A stretch of DNA of 64,000 bases, taken from NCBI RefSeq assembly GCF_047462415.1, contig NZ_JANSJE010000014.1:19636-83635 (forward strand). Reading direction: 5' to 3'. Positions 42,847 to 50,844 of the stretch are shown piece after piece. The position numbers and the translations under genes are program-made. Under the pieces are notes generated by a model. It searched no databases. It had not been told where the DNA came from and was given only the letters and a program-made list of their open reading frames with translations. The DNA is from Thermostichus sp047462415 (GTDB lineage: Bacteria > Cyanobacteriota > Cyanobacteriia > Thermostichales > Thermostichaceae). The stretch's first letter is position 1. Each line of letters opens with the position of its first letter.

Positions 42847-43065
42847 TCAACCTGCAATCTCCTGAACCTGATCCGCCCGCAGCCAAATGGTAGGAGTGGG
42901 AACAGACCCAAACTTAATCTGCAGGTAGTCATCTTTGATATCCACCACTTCTCCGGCGGTCTCGAAAACGTAGTTGGGGATCAAAGAATCGCTTGCCTGG
43001 GCTTCTAGGCTGCCCTCCAGTTTCTCGCGGATGGCCCGCACCAGGGTGCCTCGCTTAATCGCCAT
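42847..43065 (-). CDS. ndhO: NDH-1 subunit O
   Basis: 72-residue subunit of the cyanobacterial/plastid NAD(P)H dehydrogenase-like complex for cyclic electron flow. It matches the conserved KRGTLVRAIREKLEGSLEAQ, ASDS and VVDIKDDYLQIKFGSVPTP and WLRADQ blocks of NdhO. It stands 49 bases upstream of ftsQ. Confidence 0.93.
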   Translation of the reverse strand: MAIKRGTLVRAIREKLEGSLEAQASDSLIPNYVFETAGEVVDIKDDYLQIKFGSVPTPTIWLRADQVQEIAG

Positions 43066-43159
43066 TGCTCCTTCTCCAGTTCAGTGTGGATTCGATAGCA
43101 GTTGTATCACGCCTGTCGCTGCCGCAAATTGGCTTTGACCGGGATCAATCTGAATTCGC

Positions 43160-43564
43160 CTATTTTCGTTTCAGGCTGCGGGCCATGTTGCGGAACAGAT
43201 CCATGTCTGATCCGCCCTGGCGCCGCGGGCCGGCTTCGCTGCTGCTCGAAGTCGCGGATCCCTGCTCAGAAGCGGCTTCAGGAGTTTTGGCTGGCTCTGT
43301 AGACAGCTTAACTTTGCCAAGAGAGGAGACCTGCTCCACCACCTCCACCTTCTCCTTGCTGCCGAAATCCTGGAAGGTGTGCTTCACAATCCTGGGGGTG
43401 CGCATGTACTCGATGTTGCCAAGGGTTTTGGCCTCGTCTGGATCGAGAAAAAAGGTATTGTCGTTCTTCTCTTTCTTGGGGGTTGGCTTGGCAACAGTTT
43501 TCGTTGAGGGTGGGGAATCTGCTTGGCCACGAGAGCCAAACAAGCGCTTGAAGATGCCTACCAT
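43160..43564 (-). CDS. Conserved cyanobacterial hypothetical protein
   Basis: 134 residues. A short basic/aromatic N-terminus (MVGIFKRLFG) and a middle block NTFFLDPDEAKTLGNIEYMR are of a family I have seen in cyanobacteria; the rest is Ser/Lys/Ala-rich and probably disordered. Function unknown. ATG at 43564 is chosen since the upstream open frame to 43681 does not look coding. It could be a small membrane-associated protein. Confidence 0.7.
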   Translation of the reverse strand: MVGIFKRLFGSRGQADSPPSTKTVAKPTPKKEKNDNTFFLDPDEAKTLGNIEYMRTPRIVKHTFQDFGSKEKVEVVEQVSSLGKVKLSTEPAKTPEAASEQGSATSSSSEAGPRRQGGSDMDLFRNMARSLKRK

Positions 43565-43735
43565 GGTTGTTTTGCCTGCAACGCGAAGGAAGTTGATCCG
43601 GATCCCTGGGCACTGAGTTGGCCGGGTAAGGCCAAGCCCAGTCTTGACTTCTCCCCTCCTTGAAAGAGAGAGGATTCCCAAAGGGCGCTAGGCAACAGGC
43701 TGAAGCCACATCGCTTTGCTTGCCCTTTGAGCTGT

Positions 43736-43883
43736 CACCCACGGATTAAGGTGGGTGGGAGCAGTCAAAAGCCCCCTACCAACAATGCTTGGATCTAGTC
43801 CAAGCATTGTTGCTAATTCGACCTTGCTAGGGGCTAAAGCCCCTTGGGTTGGCTGTATCCCCTCGCTGAAGCAGAGGGGTTTT
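43736..43883. repeat. Cluster of four consecutive hairpins
   Basis: Perfect stems in a row: CACCCAC/GTGGGTG (43736-43757), a 13-bp stem with 5-base loop AACAATGCTTGGA (43781-43811), AGGGGCT/AGCCCCT with a 2-base loop (43829-43844), and CCCCTC/GAGGGG followed by TTTT (43859-43883). The last is terminator-like on the plus strand. The arrangement suggests a structured RNA or an IS200/IS605-type end. Confidence 0.65.
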
Positions 43884-44829
43884 AGCCTGTCTACTTCATT
43901 GATGTTAAGCTAACTTAGAGCGTTATGCTTGCCTGGGCAGACGGTTTTCTCGGCCAAGTGGCCACTCCGAGCAGTTTGAGTTTCCTCGCCAAGCCACCCT
44001 CAGCAAGCCAACAAAGCAGAGAAACAACTGGGTTGAGCAAAACTTATTCAGAGCTTATTCATGTGCTTGTGGAGTGTAGTGCACCTCAACCCTAAGGGGA
44101 GCGCCCAGGTTCAAGGCAGTGCCGATACAGCGAGCCAAGATTTGAATGTTAAGCCGCTGCTCGGTCGATTCTAGGCTTTTTATAAGGTGGCTCTTGGCTG
44201 AGCTAACTATGGGTGAACGCTGTACATTCATCTTAATAAGCTCGCGATTGGGTGAGGACTCAGTAACCGACTGCTTTCAGATGATCTTAAGAGGGCCAGC
44301 AAAGGATATCGAAGGGATATAACCAGCAGTATTCAACAACCTGCTCTTTAAGGCTATGACGGTCTGGCCTTCTTTTGCATCGGCAGCCCCACTGATTGCA
44401 TCGAGCAAAGTAGCCTTGGGCTTTCAGGGATCCCACGGAGAAAGAATCTCTATCTCCAAGGGTTTTCGAGTAGGCGTGAGCGCAACCTGGAAAACTTGCT
44501 CTTTGCGGGGCCTAAAGATGGGATCTGGAGTTTCCCTTCCCCAGATCTTGGGGCACTTCCCAACCCGCCCAATCCCACCATTTGAGCCGCCGCCCGTACC
44601 AGCCAGGGCCACGATGTCCCCGGCCCAACAACCGTTTGTTGAACCTGCACCCAACCCACGCCGGCGGGGAAAGCAACTGACCCAACGCGGCATCCACCTG
44701 TGGAAGGGTTGTGCTGTTCACGGGTTCGGTCTGCTGCCGCTCCCTGTCAAGGAGGTAACGTTGCTGCCCCCCGGTTGGGCATGCTCTACTTTGCGATGAG
44801 CCTAGTTATCAAAGAACCTGGGTCTAAAA

Positions 44830-45049
44830 CCCCACCGTTCATAGCGGCTTTGTGCCAAACTAAAGTTGGAAACAAAAGCTAAGTTTCCAGCTTTCCAACC
44901 CAAAGTCGCGGTGGGGCAAAGCGCCGCGCGCCAGCAAAGCCGAACGCCCGACTCCAAGATAGATGTGGAGATCGTGTAGGGCTAGCTTGCCAGCGACGGT
45001 CGCTGAAGCTCCAAGAGTCCTCCGGCTATCGCTTGCGGAAGCAAGCTAG
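44830..45049. repeat. Paired long-range inverted repeats upstream of petE
   Basis: Two nested structures. The first has outer CCCCACCG (44830) with CGGTGGGG (44909) and inner GGAAAC/GTTTCC. The second has outer CTAGCTTGC (44982) with GCAAGCTAG (45041) and a directly adjacent CAGCGA/TCGCTG hairpin. On the minus strand the first reads as GGTGGGG followed by TTTT, terminator-like. Likely relics of mobile-element ends, or part of the petE leader. Confidence 0.55.
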
Positions 45050-45135
45050 AGTTGGGGTAGGTACGTCAAAACTTGGAAAGTGGCAACTAAACTGCAGAGT
45101 TTGGGATAACTGCTGTCACGTTTTGAGAGGAATCC

Positions 45136-45546
45136 ATGTTTCTAGTTTTCAACCTGGTGAAGCGTTTGCAGCTCATCCTGCTCAGCCTTGTGGTTGGGGT
45201 GGTGGCTGTAGCGTTCTTGTCCAGCCCTGCGGCTGCCGAAACCTACACCGTCAAGATGGGATCCGACAAAGCCCAGTTGGTCTACGATCCGCCCTCTCTG
45301 ACCATCAACCAAGGGGATACCGTTCGGTGGGTGAACAACAAGGTCTATCCCCACAACGTCGTCTTTGACAAGGTGCCCGGTGGGGATGCCGCTTTGGCGG
45401 CCAAGCTCTCCCACAAAGCCCTGCTCACCGCTCCCAACCAAGCAGTAGAATCAGCCTTTGTGGATGTCCCTCCGGGTGAGTACACCTACTACTGCACGCC
45501 CCACCGTGGGGCCGGAATGGTCGGCAAGATCATCGTAAACGGCTAG
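45136..45546 (+). CDS. petE: Plastocyanin precursor
   Basis: 136 residues. A signal peptide (about 1-34, ending PAAA) sends it to the thylakoid lumen. Mature plastocyanin carries electrons from cytochrome b6f to photosystem I. The type-1 copper ligands are His73 (PHNVVF), Cys120, His123 and Met128 (YYCTPHRGAGMVGK). The start at ATG 45136 has a GAGAGG site before it. A terminator follows at 45636. Confidence 0.97.
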   Translation: MFLVFNLVKRLQLILLSLVVGVVAVAFLSSPAAAETYTVKMGSDKAQLVYDPPSLTINQGDTVRWVNNKVYPHNVVFDKVPGGDAALAAKLSHKALLTAPNQAVESAFVDVPPGEYTYYCTPHRGAGMVGKIIVNG

Positions 45547-45635
45547 ATCGGCACCCTAGCCCCCAGAAGCCTCAGGGATCCGCATTTTGATTTGGCCTTG
45601 CTGGCCAGGGATCCCTGCTTTTAGCATGTAAAGAC

Positions 45636-45663
45636 AGCCCTCTCAGGAGTGGGAGGGCTTTTT
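45636..45663 (+). terminator. Rho-independent terminator after petE
   Basis: Stem AGCCCTC / GAGGGCT with a 10-base loop, followed directly by a run of Ts. It lies 90 bases past the petE stop and before the small gene at 45746. Confidence 0.85.
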
Positions 45664-45745
45664 GGCGAATGGACACGCATTCGACCGGCTTGCCTTGCTG
45701 CTGCGCAGCTACAATCCACAAAAATAGTCCACAAACGAGTTCTGT

Positions 45746-45976
45746 ATGACCACCAGCGTTAAAGGTTACCTGCTCTTGGCCGTTTCCTGCCTCAGCGCCA
45801 TTGCTGCTGTTGGCTCGATTTTCGAGCTGGCTTCTGGCGAGCCGGATTTTGGCGTCGGCCCCACCAGTATCATCTTGGTTGTTGCTGCTCCGTTGGCGGT
45901 TTGGCTGTTTCAGTCGGCAGTTGGGGCGGCGCGGTCCAGCGGCGCTGCTGGCAGGGGGGGCAAGAAGCGAAAGTAG
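45746..45976 (+). CDS. Small conserved cyanobacterial membrane protein
   Basis: 76 residues. Two hydrophobic helices (about 8-28 and 40-60) and a Gly/Arg/Lys-rich tail. It looks like a short thylakoid or cell membrane protein conserved in cyanobacteria, but I cannot name it. Convergent with the DUF2997 gene. Confidence 0.65.
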   Translation: MTTSVKGYLLLAVSCLSAIAAVGSIFELASGEPDFGVGPTSIILVVAAPLAVWLFQSAVGAARSSGAAGRGGKKRK

Positions 45977-46015
45977 GCAGGTAGATAGGGGAAAACTGGG
46001 GGCAAGGAGACGGAG

Positions 46016-46228
46016 TCAGCAGGTTTGCGGTAAAGAGACTTGCGATTCTATCTCGGCTTCTGCTGGCTGATGAAACTCCGGCAACAGCTTTCGTTCTTGC
46101 ACAGTTCCAAGGGCTGCTTCTAGCTCTGCCGTGGCTAGAGTACAACTGGAGCCAGATCCGTTCAGTACGGTCTCGGTAACCTGTCCGTTTTTGTCGATCC
46201 GATATTCCACCTTGATGTACTCAGGCAT
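46016..46228 (-). CDS. DUF2997 small protein
   Basis: 70 residues. The N-terminal IKVEYRIDKNGQVTETVLNG and a SSCTLATAELEAALG block match DUF2997, a family often next to DUF1257 in cyanobacteria, function unknown. ATG at 46228 chosen because MPEYIKVEY fits the family; the upstream frame reaches 46273. It is divergent from the K+ channel gene. Confidence 0.75.
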   Translation of the reverse strand: MPEYIKVEYRIDKNGQVTETVLNGSGSSCTLATAELEAALGTVQERKLLPEFHQPAEAEIESQVSLPQTC

Positions 46229-46318
46229 CGGCACTCCACTCGCTACCGAGTCAGCAACTGACTTTCTTCCCATTTTAGTTTCTGCTTCCTCTTCCTTGGC
46301 CAGATCTGGCTAGGCTCT

Positions 46319-47365
46319 ATGGCTTCCTCTCGTATCTTTCGGGCTGCCAAAGGGGATCCCGGCATCCGTCGCGATCTGGGATTGGGTGTGGGGGCGCTGC
46401 TGGGCGTTGTCCTGATCGGCACCCTCTGGTACCACGGGGTGGAGCAGTGGCCTTGGGTGGAAGCTTTTTACATGACCGTTATCACCTTGACCTCGGTGGG
46501 CTTCATGGAGGTGAGGCCGCTGGGGGAGCGGGGGCGTTTGTTCACGGTGGCCTTGATCCTGATGGGGGTTCTGAGCATTGGGTTCATGGTGAATCGCTTT
46601 ACGGAGGCCCTCATCCAAGGGCATTTTCAGGAAGGGATCCGGCAGCGGAAGTGGAAGAAACAGATGGAAGCGCTGAACAACCACTACATCGTTTGCGGTT
46701 TTGGACGCATTGGGCGGCAGGTGGCGCAAGAGTTTCAGGCAGAGGGAGTGCCGTTTTTGGTGATCGATCAATCTGCCGAGGCAATTCAGGTGGCGCAAGA
46801 GCTGGGATATATCGCTCTCCAGGGGGACAGCACCCTGGATGCCACCTTGTTGGCGGCGCGGGTGCAGCAGGCCGAGGGGTTGATCGCCGCCCTCTCCAGC
46901 GATGCCGAAAACCTCTATGTGGTGCTGTCGGCCCGCACCTTGAACCCTCGCATCCGCACCATTGCCCGCGCCAACACGGAAGAGGCTTTGCAAAAGCTGC
47001 AGCGAGCGGGCGTTGCCCACGCCATTTCTCCCTATATCACAGGCGGCAAGCGGATGGCGGCGGCTGCCTTGCGCCCCCGCGTGGTGGACTTTGTCGATGG
47101 GATCCTGTCGGGTCGGGATCGCACTTTTTACCTGGAGGAGTACGAACTGGCGGCCCAAGAATGCCCCTATGTCGGCCAAACCTTGGGGAAAGCCAATTTG
47201 CGAGCCCGATCCGGCGCTTTGGTGGTGGCGATTCGGCGGGCAGATGGCCAGCTAATCGGTGGCCCCAGTGGAGACACCCTGCTGCAGGCGGGGGATCTAT
47301 TGCTGTGTATGGGCACGGCCGAGCAGTTGCGCCGCCTGGGCCAGTTGCTCTATCCCCGTCTCTAG
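46319..47365 (+). CDS. Two-helix potassium channel with RCK (TrkA-N/C) domain
   Basis: 348 residues. Two transmembrane helices (about 20-37 and 75-93) flank a pore loop with filter-like TLTSVGFMEV (56-65). A TrkA-N Rossmann domain (VCGFGRIGRQV near 124) and TrkA-C domain (about 260-345) follow, as in MthK-type channels gated by ligand binding to the RCK ring. The filter has Met where the second Gly of TVGYG is normal, so selectivity may differ from a classical K+ channel. Confidence 0.87.
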   Translation: MASSRIFRAAKGDPGIRRDLGLGVGALLGVVLIGTLWYHGVEQWPWVEAFYMTVITLTSVGFMEVRPLGERGRLFTVALILMGVLSIGFMVNRFTEALIQGHFQEGIRQRKWKKQMEALNNHYIVCGFGRIGRQVAQEFQAEGVPFLVIDQSAEAIQVAQELGYIALQGDSTLDATLLAARVQQAEGLIAALSSDAENLYVVLSARTLNPRIRTIARANTEEALQKLQRAGVAHAISPYITGGKRMAAAALRPRVVDFVDGILSGRDRTFYLEEYELAAQECPYVGQTLGKANLRARSGALVVAIRRADGQLIGGPSGDTLLQAGDLLLCMGTAEQLRRLGQLLYPRL

Positions 47366-47391
47366 AGGGTTTCTCATCAGGGATAGCCTAG

Positions 47392-48060
47392 CTAGATTCG
47401 CCTGAGGATGCTGGGGCCGTGGGAGTCGGTGCCGCAGGTTTTCAAAAGTCCATAGGTCTCGGCCAGCTTTTCCCCGATCGCCGTCTCTTCTGGGCTAGGA
47501 GCCCAAATTTCGGGGTTTTTGTAGGCGTAGTAGACCTCAAGGCCATCTAGGCCCAACTCCACGGCTGCCGGAACCAGCTCTTCCGCAGGCAACCCGTAGC
47601 GAAAAGGATGGGCCAGCACTGCCAGGCCCCCAGCCGCTTGAATAGCCCCAATGGCCTCAGCAGCGGCCAGGCCGGGCACCTGCTCCCCCTGGATAAAGGG
47701 ATCCAAAACAGGGTCGGCAGGATCAAACCCGTAGCCGAGAATATGCACCTCGCAGCCCAGCAGGTTGGCTGTAATCTCGATCCCCGGCCACAGAATGGGA
47801 TCCTCGGCGCGATCCAGGTGGGCGCGGGCCTGTTCGTAGCCCTTCAGGGTGTGGTGATCGGTGATGGCCAGGCCCTTGAGGCCGTGCCGGCGCGCCTGCT
47901 CTGCCAAGTCTGCCGGATCCATGCGCCCATCGGAGCAGCAGGTGTGCAGATGAAAGTTGTACTGCAAGGGACAAGAAAGAGGGCCGATCCCTTGCAGCAC
48001 CCGCCGCAGCTCCACCGCAGAAGCCACTCTACAGGGATCCCATTGCAAACCAACCAGCAT
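47392..48060 (-). CDS. PHP-domain phosphoesterase
   Basis: 222 residues. Metal-binding motifs NFHLHTCCSDG, ITDHHTLKGY, WPGIEIT and GTDSHGPS with HPFRYG define a PHP domain of the YciV/TrpH type, which hydrolyses phosphoesters such as 3',5'-nucleoside bisphosphates. Substrate not known. The first ~30 residues before LQYNFHLH are poorly conserved, so the real start may be internal. Confidence 0.87.
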   Translation of the reverse strand: MLVGLQWDPCRVASAVELRRVLQGIGPLSCPLQYNFHLHTCCSDGRMDPADLAEQARRHGLKGLAITDHHTLKGYEQARAHLDRAEDPILWPGIEITANLLGCEVHILGYGFDPADPVLDPFIQGEQVPGLAAAEAIGAIQAAGGLAVLAHPFRYGLPAEELVPAAVELGLDGLEVYYAYKNPEIWAPSPEETAIGEKLAETYGLLKTCGTDSHGPSILRRI

Positions 48061-48203
48061 GGCTACCCTTGCCTCCCCAACAGGCGCTGCTCCAGAGAAG
48101 CTAAGCTCCGAAGTTTTATGTTTTGTTAAGGATGTCCACCCATTCTAGCCGGGGTGCAGGAGGGGTGCCAGGTGTGGAGAACTACAGTAGTGGCCAGGGA
48201 TCC

Positions 48204-49364
48204 CTAAGGGTTGGTCAAGATCTCTTCAGCAGCCTTGAGGGCTGCTCCAGGAGAGAAGTCGCTGTAGCCCAGTGTGTGCAGGGTTGACTCGAGAGCAGCC
48301 AGCGTCGTGAGAATGTCGCGCTCGCTCACAAAGCCCAAATGGCCGATGCGGAAGATCTTGCCCTTGAGGTGGTCTTGGCCGGCGGCAAGGGCAATGTCGA
48401 AATGCTTCTTCAGGGTGCTGCGGATAGTGTCGGCGTTGATCCCTTCGGGAGCCAGCACGGCTGTTACCGAGGGGCTGGCCGCCGACTCTGGGTTGACCAA
48501 AAGCTTCAGCCCCAGCGCCTTGACACCGGCGCGGGTGGCCTGGGCCAAGCGGTCGTGGCGGCGGTAGATGGCCTCCAACCCTTCCGCCCGCATCAAGCGC
48601 AGGGTAACTTGCAAGGCGTAAAACAGATTTACTGCCGGGGTAAAGGGAGTGGTGCCCTGGCGCAGGGCTTTTTGGGCCAGCTTGAAGCTCCAGTAGTACT
48701 TGGGAAAGCGAGAGCGCTCGGCAGCAGCCATGGCCCGCGGGCTGACGGCCACAAACCCCAGCCCCGGCGGGATCATGTAGCCCTTCTGGGATCCAGAGGC
48801 CACCACATCCAAGCCCCACTCGTCCATGGGCACTGGCATCGCCCCCAAACTGGTGACCGCATCCACAATTACCAGCGCTTCCCCATGCTCGCGGGCGGCA
48901 GCCGCAATGGCCTGCACGTCGTTGGCCACGCCGCTAGAGGTTTCCGAATGGGTGAGAATGACCGCCTTGATGGTCTTCTCCCGGTCGGCGGCCAGCTTTT
49001 CTTGGAAGACCTCGACGGGATAGGGCACGCCCCAGGGGGTTTCTATCCGCTCGCACTGCAGGCCAAATTGCTCCGACATCTCGGCCCAGCGCTCGCCAAA
49101 CTTGCCGTTGACCCCCACCAAAACCCGTTCCCCTGGGCTGAGGGTGTTGAGGATCCCGGCTTCCATGGCCCCGGTGCCGCTGGAGGCAAAGACAAACACA
49201 TCGGAAGTAGTCTGGTGCAGCCAACGCAGCCCCTCCGTCACCTCTTCCAGAATGGCGGTGAACTCTTTGCTGCGGTGCTCGATAGGCCCCCGCGCCATAG
49301 CCAGCAGCGCACTCTCGGGAACGGGAGTGGGGCCGGGGATCATCAACATCAACTTGTCTTTCAT
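48204..49364 (-). CDS. Class V aminotransferase (serine/alanine-glyoxylate type)
   Basis: 386 residues. Fold-type I PLP enzyme; the Schiff-base Lys is in VVASGSQKGYMIPPG, and the N-terminal MIPGPTPVPE matches the serine-pyruvate / alanine-glyoxylate aminotransferase group. In cyanobacteria this gene is often annotated as the soluble hydrogenase 42 kDa subunit, a historical name. A role in photorespiratory glyoxylate metabolism is plausible. It is transcribed on the minus strand 30 bases after tRNA-Cys. Confidence 0.92.
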   Translation of the reverse strand: MKDKLMLMIPGPTPVPESALLAMARGPIEHRSKEFTAILEEVTEGLRWLHQTTSDVFVFASSGTGAMEAGILNTLSPGERVLVGVNGKFGERWAEMSEQFGLQCERIETPWGVPYPVEVFQEKLAADREKTIKAVILTHSETSSGVANDVQAIAAAAREHGEALVIVDAVTSLGAMPVPMDEWGLDVVASGSQKGYMIPPGLGFVAVSPRAMAAAERSRFPKYYWSFKLAQKALRQGTTPFTPAVNLFYALQVTLRLMRAEGLEAIYRRHDRLAQATRAGVKALGLKLLVNPESAASPSVTAVLAPEGINADTIRSTLKKHFDIALAAGQDHLKGKIFRIGHLGFVSERDILTTLAALESTLHTLGYSDFSPGAALKAAEEILTNP

Positions 49365-49394
49365 GCGTGTCCCGCCAGGGAGGTCAGGTTTAAG

Positions 49395-49466
<72 letters not shown>

Positions 49467-49623
49467 CTACTCCTCAATCAGACAAGACATTGTATCCGAA
49501 AATGGGATCCCCTAGCCACCGCTGCGCGGGAGCTACAGACGTAGGATGTTACAAAGCAGCCCCTGCTCTTCTGGCGAGCCAGATATCGCTCCAAGCGTCC
49601 CTGGAAAAACGACAGAACCAACA

Positions 49624-50790
49624 TTAGTCTTGCACACTTAACAGACGGGATCCCAGCAGCCGTTGTAGCCAAGGGGCAAGGAACTCGCGGTTAGCCGACT
49701 GCTGCTCTGGATCCTGGGTTTCCAGAGGAAAGGGGGCAAGGGCCCGCAGGGCGGCAGTGGTAACGCAGAACATGGCCTTTTGGAAGCTGAGGCAGATTTT
49801 CACCCTGAGGTCATCTTCCCCGCGCGGCTGGCGGCGGTAGTGCTCCCGCAAAGACTCAGGCAGGTGGCGCATCATATCCTGCATCAAGAGAGTGGGTGGG
49901 ATCCCGGCACTCCCCACCGGCAGCGGATCGGCATAGAGGGCTCCATAGGCGAAGTCCGCCTGCTCGACTGGGATCTGGTGCGCCTGGGCGTTGTAGGAGA
50001 CTGTGCCCATGAAGGGGAAAGAGCGGAAAAACACGGCTTCCACGTAGGGCAGGGCCGTGTCGGGCAAGAAGGTCAGCCCCGCCGACAGGGGGATGATCTC
50101 GTAGCGGTGGCCCCAGATGCAGGGAGCGTAGGTGATGGGCTTGTTGGCGGCTGCCACCAACCCCTGCTGGATGTGGGCCACCACGTCGGTAAGGGTGAGC
50201 TGGGGTTCGCTCTCGTGGCGCTTGGCCAGGGTCAGGAAGAGATCGCTCATCACCCGCCAAAACTGGCCCAGGCCGCTGTACATGGCCAGCATGCGCACCT
50301 GTTCCAGCGCAAAGTCGGGGCAGAGGAAGTTAAGGCCCTGCAGAAGGGGGTTGAAGCGGAACTTGGCCCGAATGGCCACCTTGGCTCGCTCGACAAATTC
50401 GGGAGTATCCAGATAGCGATCCAGACCGCCTCCCCCATGCCAGAGCATGGCTTTCATGCAGTATTCGGCAAACTCGTAGTTGATGCGATCGTGCCAGAGG
50501 TAGCGCAGCCATTTGCCCGGCGTAATTTCGCCGTTAAAGTACTTAAAAGCGGGGAACAGCTCCAAAAATTGGTGGTCGGCAATGAAGATTAAATTCTGGG
50601 AGTAGGCATCCAGCACCCGGCCGTAGCTGTGGAGGATGCCGATCACCTCCAGCCGGTTGCTGGGGGAATCCGGCACAAGGGCTCCCCCTGCCTCTAGGCG
50701 TTGGACAATAGGAGCCAGTCGCCATTGCTCTAGAGGATCTAAGCCGGCCAGAAAGAAACAGGAAGGAGCGGGAACCAGGGTAGCAGTCAT
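49624..50790 (-). CDS. cupA: CO2 hydration protein CupA/ChpY
   Basis: 388 residues. It belongs to the ChpX/ChpY family that joins specialised NDH-1 complexes to convert CO2 to bicarbonate on the cytoplasmic side of the thylakoid. Features include EITPGKWLRYLWHDRINYEFAEYC and a WGHRYEIIPL block. Its place directly after ndhF3 and ndhD3 marks it as the inducible, high-affinity CupA. The cupS gene that often follows is absent here. Confidence 0.9.
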   Translation of the reverse strand: MTATLVPAPSCFFLAGLDPLEQWRLAPIVQRLEAGGALVPDSPSNRLEVIGILHSYGRVLDAYSQNLIFIADHQFLELFPAFKYFNGEITPGKWLRYLWHDRINYEFAEYCMKAMLWHGGGGLDRYLDTPEFVERAKVAIRAKFRFNPLLQGLNFLCPDFALEQVRMLAMYSGLGQFWRVMSDLFLTLAKRHESEPQLTLTDVVAHIQQGLVAAANKPITYAPCIWGHRYEIIPLSAGLTFLPDTALPYVEAVFFRSFPFMGTVSYNAQAHQIPVEQADFAYGALYADPLPVGSAGIPPTLLMQDMMRHLPESLREHYRRQPRGEDDLRVKICLSFQKAMFCVTTAALRALAPFPLETQDPEQQSANREFLAPWLQRLLGSRLLSVQD

Positions 50791-50844
50791 GGGAGAAGCA
50801 GCAGTTGAGACAACAACAAAAACCCAGTTGATCTCACCAAATCG

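Larger units (their letters stand above)
43565..45135. other. Gene-poor island rich in inverted repeats
   Basis: About 1.57 kb between two genes with no convincing coding gene. It contains two structured clusters (43736-43883 and 44830-45049), short open frames without ribosome sites, and A+T-richer sequence than neighbours. The hairpin-plus-TTTT arrangements resemble ends of IS200/IS605-type elements or their non-coding RNAs. I see no transposase. Likely a graveyard of decayed mobile elements. Confidence 0.5.

Noticed and set aside
44055..44693. Three consecutive open segments in the same minus-strand frame, separated by TGA codons, including a 58-residue one (44055-44231)
   Set aside because: No ribosome sites and no family I can recognise. 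At this base composition open runs of this length occur by chance; it could be an unidentifiable pseudogene.
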